DNA from: Pampus argenteus
Taxonomy: Eukaryota > Chordata > Actinopteri > Scombriformes > Stromateidae
DNA length: 64,000 nt
Reading direction: 5' to 3'
Assembly (NCBI GenBank): GCA_036937835.1
Contig: CM072876.1
Location: 8,683,501-8,747,500 of the forward strand
The notes below the pieces were generated by a model that did no database searches, had not been told where the DNA came from, and saw only the letters and a program-made list of their open reading frames with translations. A program made the translations under genes and the position numbers. Below, piece after piece: positions 25,601 to 38,437 of the stretch. Positions within the stretch are counted from its first letter, which is position 1. The number at the start of each line of letters is the position of its first letter.

Positions 25601-28519
25601 TATATTGAAGTTAGCGAGAAACTACATTACAGAAAATAGTGCACCGAGTTAGTGTAGTGTGAACTGACCTGTGAAGCCTTTTCCTTCTTACCTGGATGAC
25701 AACGGTGTCACTTTAAATTTCTTGTACTTAATGAAACAATGAGTAGACAAAAACAGCCTTCACATTTCTAGCTGGTAACCGCTAGTTGAGCTAATATAAC
25801 TCCATGTAACCTCACAAAATAATACAGTTAGTTAATTATGTGCTCCTTGGCTAGTTAGCTGGACATGCTAACTGCGCTAACCTCAACGGAAAACACACGT
25901 TTGTTGAACTTTTTCTGTTGTGTGGTTGAATTTGGAAATGACACTTTCTAAACTCGTGAAACTTACTACACAATGCACACAAAGCTTGATGTGTTAACTA
26001 TTGTTGTTAAGATTGGACAGTCGCTGTTAAGGGTAGTAGTAATAAAAATAGCTTCAATGAATGCTGCTCTGACACCCAGCCTAATACTTATGTGCCCATG
26101 AAATGTATTTTTCTCACTTTCTGTTCTTTTGTACTATTCGCAAATAGTCAACAAGTCAATTATTGGCAGGAAAAAGGTGAGAATTTGAGTAATTTTTGTA
26201 AACTCAAGTTTTACAACTAACTAGATGGTTTCATTAACACCACTTATTCCCAGGATCCAGCTCAACCAAACAAAGGAATAAATAAAGTTTTAATTATCTG
26301 ATCCAAAGGTTACCACTCTGAAGTGACTTTTTGACAGTATCTCTAAATTGCTTGTGTTGCGGCGCCGAGACTTAATATGAGAGTGAAGTAGTGAACAGTG
26401 CCAACAGAATAGCCAGGCCACAAGAGGAAGGAGTATTGTTCTTGGCATGGATCGAAGCGGCCAAATCCAAGCACCCAGATGGACTCCAACAGGCTCCAGC
26501 AATAATACACACACACCGAGCGAGAATAGAGGTCACCTCAGGATACACATACAATAAATCCATTGTGCCCTGGATGTCTCTCAAAGACATTTCACTCCTC
26601 CCAGACTTCATCGAGGTAGTTGTTCTACCTCAGTACACCGAGGAGAACAACTTGGTAAACAATTAAAAGAGCAGGCCATCGAAAACAGCACTAATGCAAT
26701 GATCTAAATGCATTTTACAAGTAGTCCCTAAGGGACGTTATACAAAAACACAGTAACCTTAGCATTTAGAAAATCTACTGACTTGTTTTACTATGTGTAA
26801 GCAGTACTGAGATCTCCTACGGTGCCTTGAATGGTGCATTAAAAGTGTAGAAAAAGGAATTCAAGTATATTCTCTGTTTAAATGCATTGTTGTATAATGT
26901 TTAATGAGCAGATCTGACTGTTTGCACTGTAAACTGTGTAATATTATTAGTTCATTGTTTCTCAAGAGCCGCAGGTATAGAGAAAGATGTGAAATGACTC
27001 TGTAGCGTGTGCAAACATTTAACATAGTATTGACTCAGATAACGTGTAAGTAGTCTGATGTGATAATGATTAAACAGAGTGAGATTATCATATGCCACAA
27101 TATCTACTTGTGGTAGTTATGTCTAGACAAATGTAGACAAGTAGACAGACGCATTTCTGCAAATATGAAAACGTCTATGCATGTGCAAACCACAAAATAA
27201 GGAAGGTGCCAAACACTAGAAATATACCACTCACAGAACGCCACACGTTGATCCACGTCATCGTCACCTATAACTTTCACATTCGTACACGCCACCACTG
27301 CTGCGACACAAACTGTGTACAATGTGTAATATGAGTGTATTATATTGAATGTTAGGAGTTTTACTGGACTTGAATGGCAGAAATGTTTTTTTTTTCTCTC
27401 TCTCTCTCTCTCTAGTTCTCTCTGTCACTCTGTCTCACGCTCTATCTCCACGTTTTCCTCTCAGGAAAACAAAAAACCGCAGCAGCCATAGCGACAGAGA
27501 GCAAAGGAAGACCTGGCCCGGGCCTGTCACCTTTAGAGCTTCCTGATTGGTCGAGGCCCACTGTGTGAGCTTTGTTGCCGTGTGGATGGCAAGGCAGGCA
27601 GTTCTCTGAGCGTTGCCGTGGACGCAGAGCTATCTCAGCAGTCCTGTCAGGGCGGATTTACACCACAGACTCAAAGCTGATTTTTTTTTTCACTACTGTG
27701 ACACATTTTTGTCGTTGGAGAACAGGAAGCCACAGTGTTACGGCTAATATTGATCTTAATGACAGGACATCTGTTTATTTGTTGATTATTTGTTGACAGA
27801 AAAACTGTCAGTGAGTTTCTGTTCTTCTTATAGTGATATAGCAATACAGCAATATAACCAGGGTTAGGGTTAGCTGTGGTCTGCTCATTGACAGATCCAA
27901 TCAGATCTTTATAGGTGTGGTTAAGATATTGATCCAGAAAAAATACAGACAACAGCACATTTGATTGACATAAAACAATAATTAAATCAATATTCATAAT
28001 TTTTTTTTTCGCCACTTGAGGGCAGTGACATAACATCACCTTATGGAATTGCCTATAAATAAAAATATAAATATGTGGTGGTTTTTAACTCTTCGTTGTT
28101 CAGTCTTTTTGAATCAGACACTGGTTTGTGTACATTCGAGCAGATCTGGGTACAGCAATGGGATCATATGTTGCCTTGATTTATATTTGGATCATCTTCA
28201 GGACTTTCTTCAGTCTAATATTAACTCTCCTTTTAGCTCTACTTAGGTCTCCACCAACTCCTGAGGAAAACAATGTGCCTCTGCTAAATGCTCCTTTATA
28301 TTCACCAACTAGCCGCTAACTTTGTCGGTCTGCTGTTTGGTGTTTGAAAGTAACACAGCAGAAACCAGCTGCCTATACCTTCTAGATATTAATGATAACC
28401 ATCTGAACTTTTCATATATGTCACAGTGGTTAGTGCAATGGCTTAAATGATTAATCAAATGGAATTGTGGTAAATGCACATATATATAGGCATCCAATAT
28501 GAATTTATAGTATAGTTCC
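22661..28519. other. Intergenic, no gene seen; two candidate regulatory blocks
   Basis: No gene is supported. About 23180-23450 and 27470-27690 are richer in G+C and CpG than their surroundings and free of simple repeats. The second block contains CTGATTGG (CCAAT core on -) near 27542 and several CpGs. A (CT)n tract lies just left of it at 27385-27413. Frames at 26290-26666 on both strands overlap and show no domain. Confidence 0.5.
27385..27413. repeat. Poly(T)/(CT)n microsatellite
   Basis: T run passing into about nine CT units. Confidence 0.9.
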
Positions 28520-28524
28520 CATCC

Positions 28525-28610
28525 ATCTGTTTTTTATTTGTGTATCCCATTTCGGGGTCACGTGGGGTTGTTGCAGACAATCCCAGCATGTCCTGTGTCA
28601 TCAGTCTTTT
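28525..28610 (+). repeat. Diverged second copy of the CCATCCATC fish repeat
   Basis: CCATCCATCTGTTTTTTATT followed by a CATTTCGGGGTCACGTGGGG stretch and CAATCCCAGCATGTCC, a decayed version of the family at 22515-22660. Confidence 0.55.
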
Positions 28611-30524
28611 ATTCTTCCACTACACTAAAGTTCAGGTAGGAAACGGTGCAGATGTGAATGTGCTTTTGGTGCCATTATTAGTCATCCTACACTCATTTTG
28701 TTATTGCCCTGTGGCACGGTGCTGACAGATGAGGTCAAAATACAGTGAAAGACTGACAGTTGTTTCCTCCATAGGAAGGAGACATACAATGAGATCTCTG
28801 ATTCTGCTGTTCCCAGACTGGGTCCAGATTGAGGTGATGAGGACTCTGAGTCACTTTTGTCTGAATTGTTGATCCACAGTGATTCAGACTCTGTGTGTCT
28901 CTAACAAATAACACTGCGGATGGAGTAAGAAAAAAAAAACCAAACTATTAAAACCACACAGCACAAAAAATATGGTCATATGGCATAATGAGTAATAACC
29001 CCATTCTGGTTTGGCAGACAAAACCAACGAGATGAGAACTGAATGTGCAACATGAAGGCAATATCAAACAACACTTCTCCTATTATCTTTCTTATCTAAC
29101 AGCAAAATTATATATCCATCATTCAGGAATGTATCTTATTTAAACTTAGTGTTTGAGTTTTTGATATATTTTGCTTTTATATATTTGTGATACACTGTGT
29201 GCTGACTTGGTACACAGGCAAACGTACTTCTACAGTCCAACAACACTATTCATCACAAGTATGATACTTGCACTTGTAATTGTGAGTGTGTACGTTTTGC
29301 ATCTACCTGCAGAGGCATGTTTCATACAGCTGCAAAGTACCGGTACATAGTCTGTAATTACCTGTTAATGTGTCACAGCATGAAATGGAGATGTGACCCC
29401 CGATGGTTGTTAAAATCACCAGAGAACAGCCCGCAGTATTCTCACGCTGCTGCGTTCAAGCTGAACACATCAGTAAACGTGTGAGATAATGGTCACACAG
29501 ACTGACAAGTACAACGCTGTAATGAATAACGTAAGTCACTTTATTTGGAGATTTTGTATGTTTTTTGTTTTTTTTTAACACAAATGTCTCAAATGCATTG
29601 ATATCATTATGGATTTAATAGTCCTAAATCCGGTTTCTTGGGCAAACTAGCGGTTCGCCAGACCAACAAACTAAAGCCTGAAGTTGCACCATCTGTTTTC
29701 AATATGATATAATGTGTGCTCTACCGACATACAATGGCATCAGTCCGCCGCAGGGAAAGAGGCGCTAAAACACACCGGCAAGTTAGGGAAGTGGCAGGTA
29801 CAACATTTAGCAACCCGCAAGAAGTTGGCAGGTACTAATTAAGACATCAGCTATGCCCATATTAAAAGAGCAGCACACAGAAACATCTGTCTCAGAAACA
29901 GCTGTTTGATGTGAACATCACCGACTGCTAGTTTAACGTTCACGAGATATATCTGGCCGTGGTCAGTAAGATGATCCAAGTCAACTTCAAACTTTTATTA
30001 TTTAAATAATCAAAGAGTAAACACTAGACACAAGTACATAAACACAAAGTACATAAGATTAACAGTGAAGGGTACGAAAAGGAAATCATTTCAGTAACAT
30101 TTCTGACATCATTGATGAAAGCAGCTTCTTGTTGAGCGGAGCAGGTATTCAGGCATGATTTATGCTCGGATTACTTGTGACAAGCAAATGAAGGAATTCC
30201 CCTGTGAGGTCCGTTAACATCGATTAAAAGTAAGAAGATTGCCAGGACCATCCTTCAGGGGATTTCTTTTTTAAACACAAGACCACGCTACATAAATAAG
30301 AGGGGCATTCGAGACACACTGCGTGTCCCAGAAGTCGGCCGTTGTCGGTGTTGCTTATAAATAGCTACTATAACCTTTGTAATAAGATTAGAGGAAATGT
30401 CACAGTATGCCAAAAATAGACCAGGAACAGGACTTAAAGAGTAGTTTTACAGCACATTGTTTAGTCTCAGTTTAACATGCTGCCACTAATGAATTATTTT
30501 AAAGATTATTTTTAAAACTTAAGA

Positions 30525-30592
30525 CTTATTATTGATTGACCTTATTGATCCCTCTGGGATGACTCCCTCAGGGAAATTTAAGCTTCTTTTTA
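30525..30592 (-). mobile_element. 3' tail of a fish non-LTR element, reverse orientation
   Basis: On the - strand it reads AAATTTCCCTGAGGGAGTCA, then CCCAGAGGGATCAATAAGGT and a short CAATCAAT tail. This resembles the usual ending of fish LINE/SINE 3' tails. Only the last tens of bases are recognisable. Confidence 0.6.
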
Positions 30593-30819
30593 TTTAAAAA
30601 AAAAACCAGAGCGAAGAAGTATTGTGATTCAACATTATTTAAAGCCTTGACAGATTTGGCCACATAGAGAAGAAATATCACTTTACTTACTGAAATATAC
30701 TAACATCAGGATGTCAACTTCAATTTGAATTAAAATCCATACGCACAGCAAGTTAAATCTACCTCTTTTTTTATTTCTATGTGGCTTGTTGAAAAAGAAA
30801 AACTTCAGATTACTCTGTT

Positions 30820-31090
30820 CCCCATCATTTAGCACCCTTAATCTCACAAGGCCTGTCTAACCCTCCGAGATAAGTCTAGCTCCTCAGTGTTAGACTCCCT
30901 TTCTCCCAGCCGTCAGGTGTAGTGTGTCAGACAGCTTTATTCATGCAGTAACACCAGCAGTGAAGTCCGCGCAAAGGTAATTAATCTGGGAACCTAAGGC
31001 CGCTCCCCATTCACGGCGCACTAGACAGATAATTATAGCTACAGGCTTTTGGGGGTACAAGGGCAATGAAAGTGCTGAAAGACAGGCTTA
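30820..31090. promoter_or_regulatory. Candidate developmental enhancer / conserved noncoding element
   Basis: Non-repetitive block with TAATTAAT at 30978-30985 and the palindrome ATAATTAT near 31029, plus GATTA-type cores, in a setting of moderate G+C. This is the look of vertebrate homeodomain-bound elements. Conservation could not be tested. Confidence 0.3.
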
Positions 31091-32239
31091 AATGAGGGAC
31101 TGAAAAGTTATATTTAAAGGTTTTTTTTTTCATGTTACCCTCCAGAGTTTTATTTGCTCTTTTAACCAGCTGCCTTTTGGAGCAATGGTCACAGTATTAT
31201 GATTCCCCATTGGCCTAATGTGTATATTTCAAAAACGTGAATATTTTTTAATCATTAAATGACCATTTGAAGCTTCTACCAGCTTCTTTGCTAACAGAAA
31301 GCATGGGTTGGGGTGTTGCAGGTGTGCAGCTGTGTTAATGATGGTGCGGATAGATGAGTTGAGAGGACAAAGGTCACAGTTCAAACCTGGAGGCCATGAA
31401 CACAAAATGACCAGTTTAACATGCGTATTGTTTGGACAGCCTGCAACATTTGTAGGATTACGGAGCAGCTGAAATCTTTTTTTTTTTTTTTTGCATTAGA
31501 AATTTGACCTCATGTAAGTGCTTTGTAGTCAAATATATTTGTTGAAATTAGTGTCTTTTGCTTTGTGGGATTCCAACCATTATCTCCAAATAGATAAACA
31601 GTAGGACTAATGTTTGTATGATTGACTTAAGTAAAAAACTGGAATAAAAAGCTTCAAAACGTCACAGGGTGGTCACTGTAAAACTATTTCTCCAGCTCGG
31701 TTAGTTTTCAATACTCAACTTGTGTCTCTCGTCACATGCTTATCCCAAATGCACCAGTGAAATTAATGGTTTAACTGCATCATGTGGATGTTCCAGTGTT
31801 ATGTGTCTACTTGTGGTTGCGGTTTACGTGCCTCAAAGTGGATTCTGGGCTGCACATCCACAGTAAATGTAACTATATATCTCAAAATGTGATCCCGATT
31901 CAAAACCAAATAATACCAGAACCAGAATCACAGATATCACTAGCATGCATCTGAATTACATATTCACAGGCATATTAAAATACAAGACTGACAAGGTGAT
32001 TGCTCCGCTTAACCAAACAGCAGCTGCATGTTTATTTACTCAACTCCTCCAACATGAGTTAGACCTTTTTTTTTTGTACACTAGTATCAAAGCCTAAAAA
32101 CAAGACTGTATCAATATGCAGTTGAATCAATACTTTCACACTTTAAGGTTTCAATCCACCCAAACCTAGCAGGCAGATGTGAGTTTTGTTGTGTGAAAGA
32201 GCTTTTCAGATCACTCTCACTCCTTCAGCCTTAAAATGG

Positions 32240-32240
<1 letters not shown>

Positions 32241-32274
<34 letters not shown>
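32241..32274. repeat. (CA)n microsatellite
   Basis: Seventeen uninterrupted CA units. Confidence 0.98.
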
Positions 32275-32276
<2 letters not shown>

Positions 32277-32999
32277 AATATAAATGTATTTCTGGAAAGC
32301 AAAATGATTCATTAGGTTTTATGGATAAATTGATTACAGCAGACTATAGTGAATTATGTTGGTAAATTACATTAACAGGATAAGATGTAATATTTTTTGG
32401 CATGTTCAGCTTGACATGACAATGTGAAGAGAAGAATATCTCAATATAATTGTTCATGGATTTTTATTTTATTTTTTACAAACATGTTGTTCAGGCAAGC
32501 CGGTTTACTGGTAGCAGCCACTAGTTTCTAGTAGGTTTGGATGTTAATGAAGGTATTGTTTGTGTTTTTAGAGTAAGTCACCCACAGTGAGAAATTTTAA
32601 ACCCACAATTTCTCTAAATGAATATTTCCTGTTGCAGGGGAAAGCCCTTTGTTTGAGTTTAAGTGCATCCCCAAGTGAAATATATGCAAGAAGCAGTGTT
32701 ACACACGGTGATTAAGATCAGTTGCATACAGACCTGTGTGTACATTACAGGAAAAATCAGAAGCTGCTAAACAGTGCTGATAGAAAAACTGCAATAATAT
32801 TTATAATAACACATCCTTTTCCCAACAAGAAACAGTCATGTTGAACATCCAAGAATGAGCCACATATCTTTAACCGCCGACTGAAAAATAATTATCTATC
32901 ATGCAGCTCCATAATGTCTCCTAATATAGTCAAAAGTAGCATGTTAATTATTGTAAGATATTGAGAGAATATGATATCTCAACAATCATAGAGGAGATT

Positions 33000-33290
33000 A
33001 GTCTTATCAACATCGGTGATAAACTAGCTCTGCAGGGTGTCTCATTGTGAAACTTCTCCTCTCCTTTGGTCCGTTGATGAAAAGCACGGCTTGGTATCCT
33101 GCTAATACTCTAATTAAAGCCAAACAGGCGCGCAGCTTGCTCCAACCAAATAATCAGACACCCCTTCACCAAGATTCATTTTCACAATGGCACGTATTAT
33201 CTCCCTTATTCTGCCTTCATAAGAAGATTATTAGTTAAAATAGCCTGAACGTGGTGTGCTTTAGGAGCGGGGAAGAAAAGCTTTGTTTAC
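33000..33290. promoter_or_regulatory. Candidate conserved noncoding element
   Basis: Complex sequence with CTAATTAAAG at about 33110, a GGCGCGC core at about 33127, and a forkhead-type TGTTTAC at 33284-33290. The overlapping frame at 33047-33238 has no domain. Call rests on appearance only. Confidence 0.3.
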
Positions 33291-35103
33291 GAAAAAAAAA
33301 CATGTGAATGTGAAAACCTTTGGCTGAATCTTTGTCAACTTGACAGCTAAACTCTTTATTTTCTGTAAATGTATAAAATATTAGGAACTGCAGTCAGAGC
33401 CTTCAGAGGAATAAAAAGTGTTGAAAAATGCAGTATGGGGAGAAAAAAAAAAGGGGGTTGAAAGTCCAAAACAAAGAAACTCCACATATGTTGTCTATTC
33501 AAATGGGAAAATGCACTTGTTGAAGCCAACCAGCTGCAAATGCAATCAGCAGAGGTTGTTACACGACTCTGCAAGGCATGCCAAGATGTGACGGTTTTTA
33601 ACAGGCTTTCAGCTGAAAGTGTCTTGAGTAGCTGCAAACTGAATCTGTCGCTGCAATCGATTCAGACCAACACTATCCTGCTGAATGCACACTCAAATGT
33701 GCATAAGTCACGCGTGTAGTCTTGAGGCCCCCCGGGTCAATGCAAGAGACAAAAACATGTGGAAGATTAATACAATTTTAATGTAGTAACATATCAGAAC
33801 AGAGCATCTGGGTCTGTCCTCACATATAAGATGACAAATTAGGTCACAAAAAAGTTCAGCAGCAGTATAGTAAACTCTGAACAACTGTTCAGCACAGAAA
33901 AATACGAATACTAAAATACTAATCCTTCTTAATGGTGCACACAAGTCAGACAGGATGTTAATTATTTGTTTTAAGTTAAGGCTCCACTGTTTGAGGATCA
34001 ACTGTTGGCAGCACACTGAAGAAAAAACAAATTGACAGTGAAGACCATGTGGACAATATGTAAAAAATGTGGTATTGTCAGCGTCTAATTTCCTGTCAGG
34101 TCTCACTGTCTGGTGTACTTAAAGTCACCAGACTTTTCACACCATGTTTTGTAGACGCACCTGTTTTTTTTTTTTCTTTGATTCTTGATGCACCATTAAA
34201 TGCTGACGTTGTTCAAGATGCATTGTTAGGTTGTAGGACAGTGACAGTGTGGATTTGTTGTAAACAAGCAGCTCACATCTCTTGAAGAAGCTACCAAAAC
34301 ATATCTAAAAAAAAAAAAAAAAAAAGATAATCATGATAACAGAAATAAAACATTCAGTCCTCACAGATCAAATAATGCAAGCTCCCCTGAGGGACAATTA
34401 CTAATAGATGTAGACACAATGTTGTAATGACCACAATGCTGCTGATGAGACCACTGGAAAACGAAGAAGTTTACATATTACAGACTGCAGTGCAGAGTTC
34501 ACAAAAATGCAGGACAGTTTCCAGGATGTATAATCCTCTGAATATGATGTGAGATATAAAAGCAAACCTTAACCTGCACTCCTTCACGACACAAAGATGG
34601 ATATTTGAAATGGTTTCCAGCTGTGTAAATGTGTGTAGCTGACTCATCCGAGTTGATACAAAAGCGCTCGTAGGCACCCGCCGAGTCCCTAAACTGAACC
34701 TCCAGCAGGTTTGGCAACAGTGATGAGGCCAGCTGTAAATCTTAATGGGCCTTCACTTCCTTGCCAGACTAATGAGTAAAAGCTTCACCAGTCAAAGTTG
34801 TGAACCAGAACTGGATTAACTCTTTAGCATCTGGATGTGGTTTAATCCAGTCCTCAATCAACCTCTGTGGATGTCTCAACGAAACAGCGCAAAACAAGAC
34901 AATGCATCATATTGTTGCTGCAAAACATGTTTTGATTGCTCTTTTAACTGGATCCATGGTGCTTTTGTCTTTGCAGCAAACCAGTGATTCCACTTCAGCT
35001 TCTCTGACATCACCTTTGTCTCATAATCAAAGTGTTTGTGCACAACATCTGAGCAGCTGCTCTACTGTGTGACACTGTGTGCATGCATGCAAGTCTTCCT
35101 TTC

Positions 35104-35122
35104 TGTGTGTGTGTGTGTGTGT
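35104..35122. repeat. (GT)n microsatellite
   Basis: About nine GT units. Confidence 0.9.
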
Positions 35123-38100
35123 TTGTGTGTGCAGTTATGAATGTGAATTTGACACCCAGCTGCAGCTTTCATTCATACAGGTGTCATCGTGTCCAGGAAA
35201 GACTGTATTAGGTTTCTGAACATTGTCAGAGCAGGTGCAATGAATTATCTTTCTTTGCGTCTCTTTGTAAAAAGCTTTTTCCCCCCTGTAACCTTCTACC
35301 TTTCACTTCTTTCTTTCCCCTCTTTCCAGCCTTAGGACAGGCTCTTGACTTATCCGAACTGTAACGCGACACTGAAAGAGTATTACTTTCCTTGATGGTG
35401 GACATGTGTCAGAGGAAGAAGACAACACATTGCTTCATTGCATGTCTGGGTCAGGAAGAGGAGAAATGCTTTGGTGGCAGAACTATCGTCATCACACTGC
35501 ATGCGGTTAAAGAATTCACGGAAGTTTATCAGCTGATTCACAATTGAAGCCTTTCAGTTTGTAACAACATATTGAGGAAAGGGGAAGTAAAATGACCACA
35601 GTCCTACATGAAGGTGTAGGGGGAGACCAGTGCGGAATATGTGGTCACACATGTACAGTTCACATAAATGCACTTGCAGTTGGAATTAACAATAAAATTC
35701 CCAGAAGTGTTTTCATACTACACTGTTATCTTATCTTGTACTACTGGTAAGTTGGTAAAAAATGTACATGTAGTATGCTATGTAGTACCAGGAACGTTTG
35801 TTATTGTTATGTGGTTTATGACATATCTGCACCATCATCCCATTGTTTTGTTGTTACATGTACAGTACATCTTGTCACTGCATCAACTTCACTGGCAAAA
35901 GAACATTAAAAATTAAAATTAATGCAGTATGAGATATAAACATATGTGGTCAAAAACTTCACATAGTCCCTCTAACGTTTTCTAATATAGTAGCAGCGAT
36001 AATGATGACCATGTTGTTTGTTTTAATAATATGGTGATGTATTTTTATTGTTTGAAGAATATTGTTTGGACCTAACGTTTCATAAGATTTTATCTCTTAA
36101 AGCTGCACCAGTCAAATATTTGTACTTAACAATGTCATAAATGACTAGGCTACATGTAATGTAATGTAACGCTGTACCTTGTAGTAACAAATACACTGAA
36201 AATGTTTATGTGGCTTTGCAGTTTACCTCAGATTTACAGAGCTTTATAGCGTCTTTCACCTCATTATCTTGATTTCCTGGTCTGCAAACTTCATTCAAAT
36301 CATTTCTAGGAAGCTCCTCGTTTCTACGAAGGCGCTATTTCCAGCAACAAATAGGTGATAAACCCACTGCACGCTACCTACACAAACGGCAAACAGACAT
36401 ATTAGCAAGTTAGTTAGTTAGTTAGTGAACGCAGTGGAGCGTTTTGCAGCTAAAGGGCCACATATTTCCTTCAAGAGTTGGTGGAGACTAGTACAGAAGT
36501 AAAACAGGAGTAAATACTGGACTAACATTTGACAGGTGGACAGAAACAGAACTTCAAAATCCAAAATCACACAATAAGGAAGTATACATGCAGCAGGGCA
36601 GACTGGCTGTGTGTGAGATGGTACAGGGGCTGTTCTGACTCTGTTGATGGATGTTTATTGCAACACTATTGTTGCAGGGTCACTGCACAGGTCTTGCCTC
36701 TCGCTTTATCCAAGTAGGCAAATGAACAACAATGAAATAGAGCACCTTTTGCCTCTGAGAGAAAAGCATGCTACAAGGGTTACAGCTGGAGCCATCAAGA
36801 TTTTCTGTCAGTCCCTTTTAAAGGAAATAGAAAAGGATGACCTCGACCTTGATATACAGCTGAAAAAAAATAAAATAATATTTAGCATTAAACATTTATG
36901 CTAAACGTATTTTTGACTGAAGCTGACAGGACAAGAACGACAATACTTGCATCTGGCACACTTTTAACCAAATGAAGAATTTAAAGAACTGTATGATTTT
37001 AATGATAATATTACAGTTAATAATACTAGGAATAAGGTTTAAGGGTTGATAAGAAAAGTCAGTGAGATAGCTAAGGCATAACATGAAGTGTAATGTGTGT
37101 TGCAATTTATGCATCAGCTTTGATTAACACAGGCGGTGTGAACAAAGCAGACAGAGAAATGCAGCAGACGGCCCTGGCTGAGTGTATTAGATGCTTGTCT
37201 AGACAGTCAACAAGATCCTTCCCGTCATTGTTGGTCAGCACTGAGATGCAGCAAAACAGGAAAGGCTATGATCTTTGAGTGAAAAAAGACTTTTTGTGTC
37301 TTTTCAAATGAATTTAGGCTGCACTTGTGTAATCAGGTAGTGTCCCAAAATACTCTCACTCTTCTTTATATCTTAACAATGGCATTAAGGCTGATTACCT
37401 TGCAAGAATTGCATGGCTCATTTGGATATAAAAAAAACTGATGATCAGTTTTTAATTAAGAATAGATGTAGTAACTTTAATCCTTTGTCGGTGTGTCTTT
37501 TCCTTACGGATTTTTGCTCCAAATTGTGCGTCTTGAATGTCTGTTAGTTATATCAGATTTAGGTTTATGAATCAGTTTTGGTAATTATTTACGTTACTGA
37601 AACAATCTACGAGTGTCAATGCTCTGACAGCACTGGGCAGGAAAATCACAGTAGTGCATTGAATGGTGTCTTGTGCCATCTTGTGGAAAGAGCGTTCGTA
37701 TTTGAATTAGTCTTCATTCCTTTTTTTTCTTTCTGCCCATGAAAGAAATGACTTAATCTATGTTCACAATGAAGCGTGTCTCCACATCCTAGACCGATTT
37801 AGATTTAGATTAACATTGTCATAGCACACAACAATCAAAGATTGTTTCCTAATGATTACAGAAAGAGTCTTGAGACAACTCCCATATTTAAAAACGGTTA
37901 CACTGTTGGCCCATTCACATAATAATTGATTTAAAATATCATAATTTAGTTAAATCACTTTCACGCATGACACCAAGTTATTGACCTGCAAGTTGTATGA
38001 ATTCAGCAAAACAGCAGCAACTTGTCTTGTAACAGTTAAGATCTGGTCAGATCTTCATAACACTCTCCCCTACCTGAATCCCTCATGTTGATTAAAAAAA

Positions 38101-38240
38101 AAAACAACACTTATTTTGCATTACTTATCCAGTATTTACTATTTCCATTTGTATTATTTTATTCTTATATGAGTCCTCATAAATACTGTATCATTTTATT
38201 GTAAGTTTAATCAATTATTGATGACATACTTTATATACTT

Positions 38241-38437
38241 GAGTCTGGAGTTGTTTTTGAGTTGCGGCTCAAGTATTATGCTGCTATTTTTTGTGATCCT
38301 GAGTTTTGTCCACGGATTGTCCCTTTTCGGCTGCCTTCTTTAATCACGTGGTCATATTTGTTCGTGGTAGTTAGCGGGGGAAAGTGAACAAACAATTGCT
38401 TCTTTTACAACGTATATACTTAAAAAACACGACAAGC
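38241..38437 (+). promoter_or_regulatory. zc3h14: zc3h14 promoter and 5' UTR region
   Basis: Immediately upstream of the zc3h14 ATG. It has a perfect E-box CACGTG at 38345-38350 within TCACGTGGTCA, the type bound by USF/MITF/TFE factors. No TATA box is evident, which fits a housekeeping gene. The transcription start cannot be fixed. Confidence 0.5.

Larger units (their letters stand above)
28611..38240. other. Intergenic, no gene seen; several candidate noncoding elements
   Basis: No coding gene is supported. A retrotransposon tail at about 30525-30590, a (CA)n array at 32241-32274 and a (GT)n tract at 35104-35122 are listed separately. Regions about 30110-30290, 30820-31090, 33000-33290 and 34640-34800 look like regulatory sequence: mixed composition, homeodomain-type TAATTA cores and little simple repeat. 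The frame at 33708-34106 (-) has no domain and no splice context. Confidence 0.5.

Noticed and set aside
27860..27873. GGGTTAGGGTTAG telomere-like sequence
   Set aside because: Only two units; too short to be an interstitial telomere array.
27671..28039. 122-codon - strand frame
   Set aside because: No domain, no splice context, low-complexity Lys/Asn content in AT-rich spacer.
33708..34106. 132-codon - strand frame rich in Cys, Phe and Leu
   Set aside because: Composition follows AT-rich sequence; no recognisable family or promoter.
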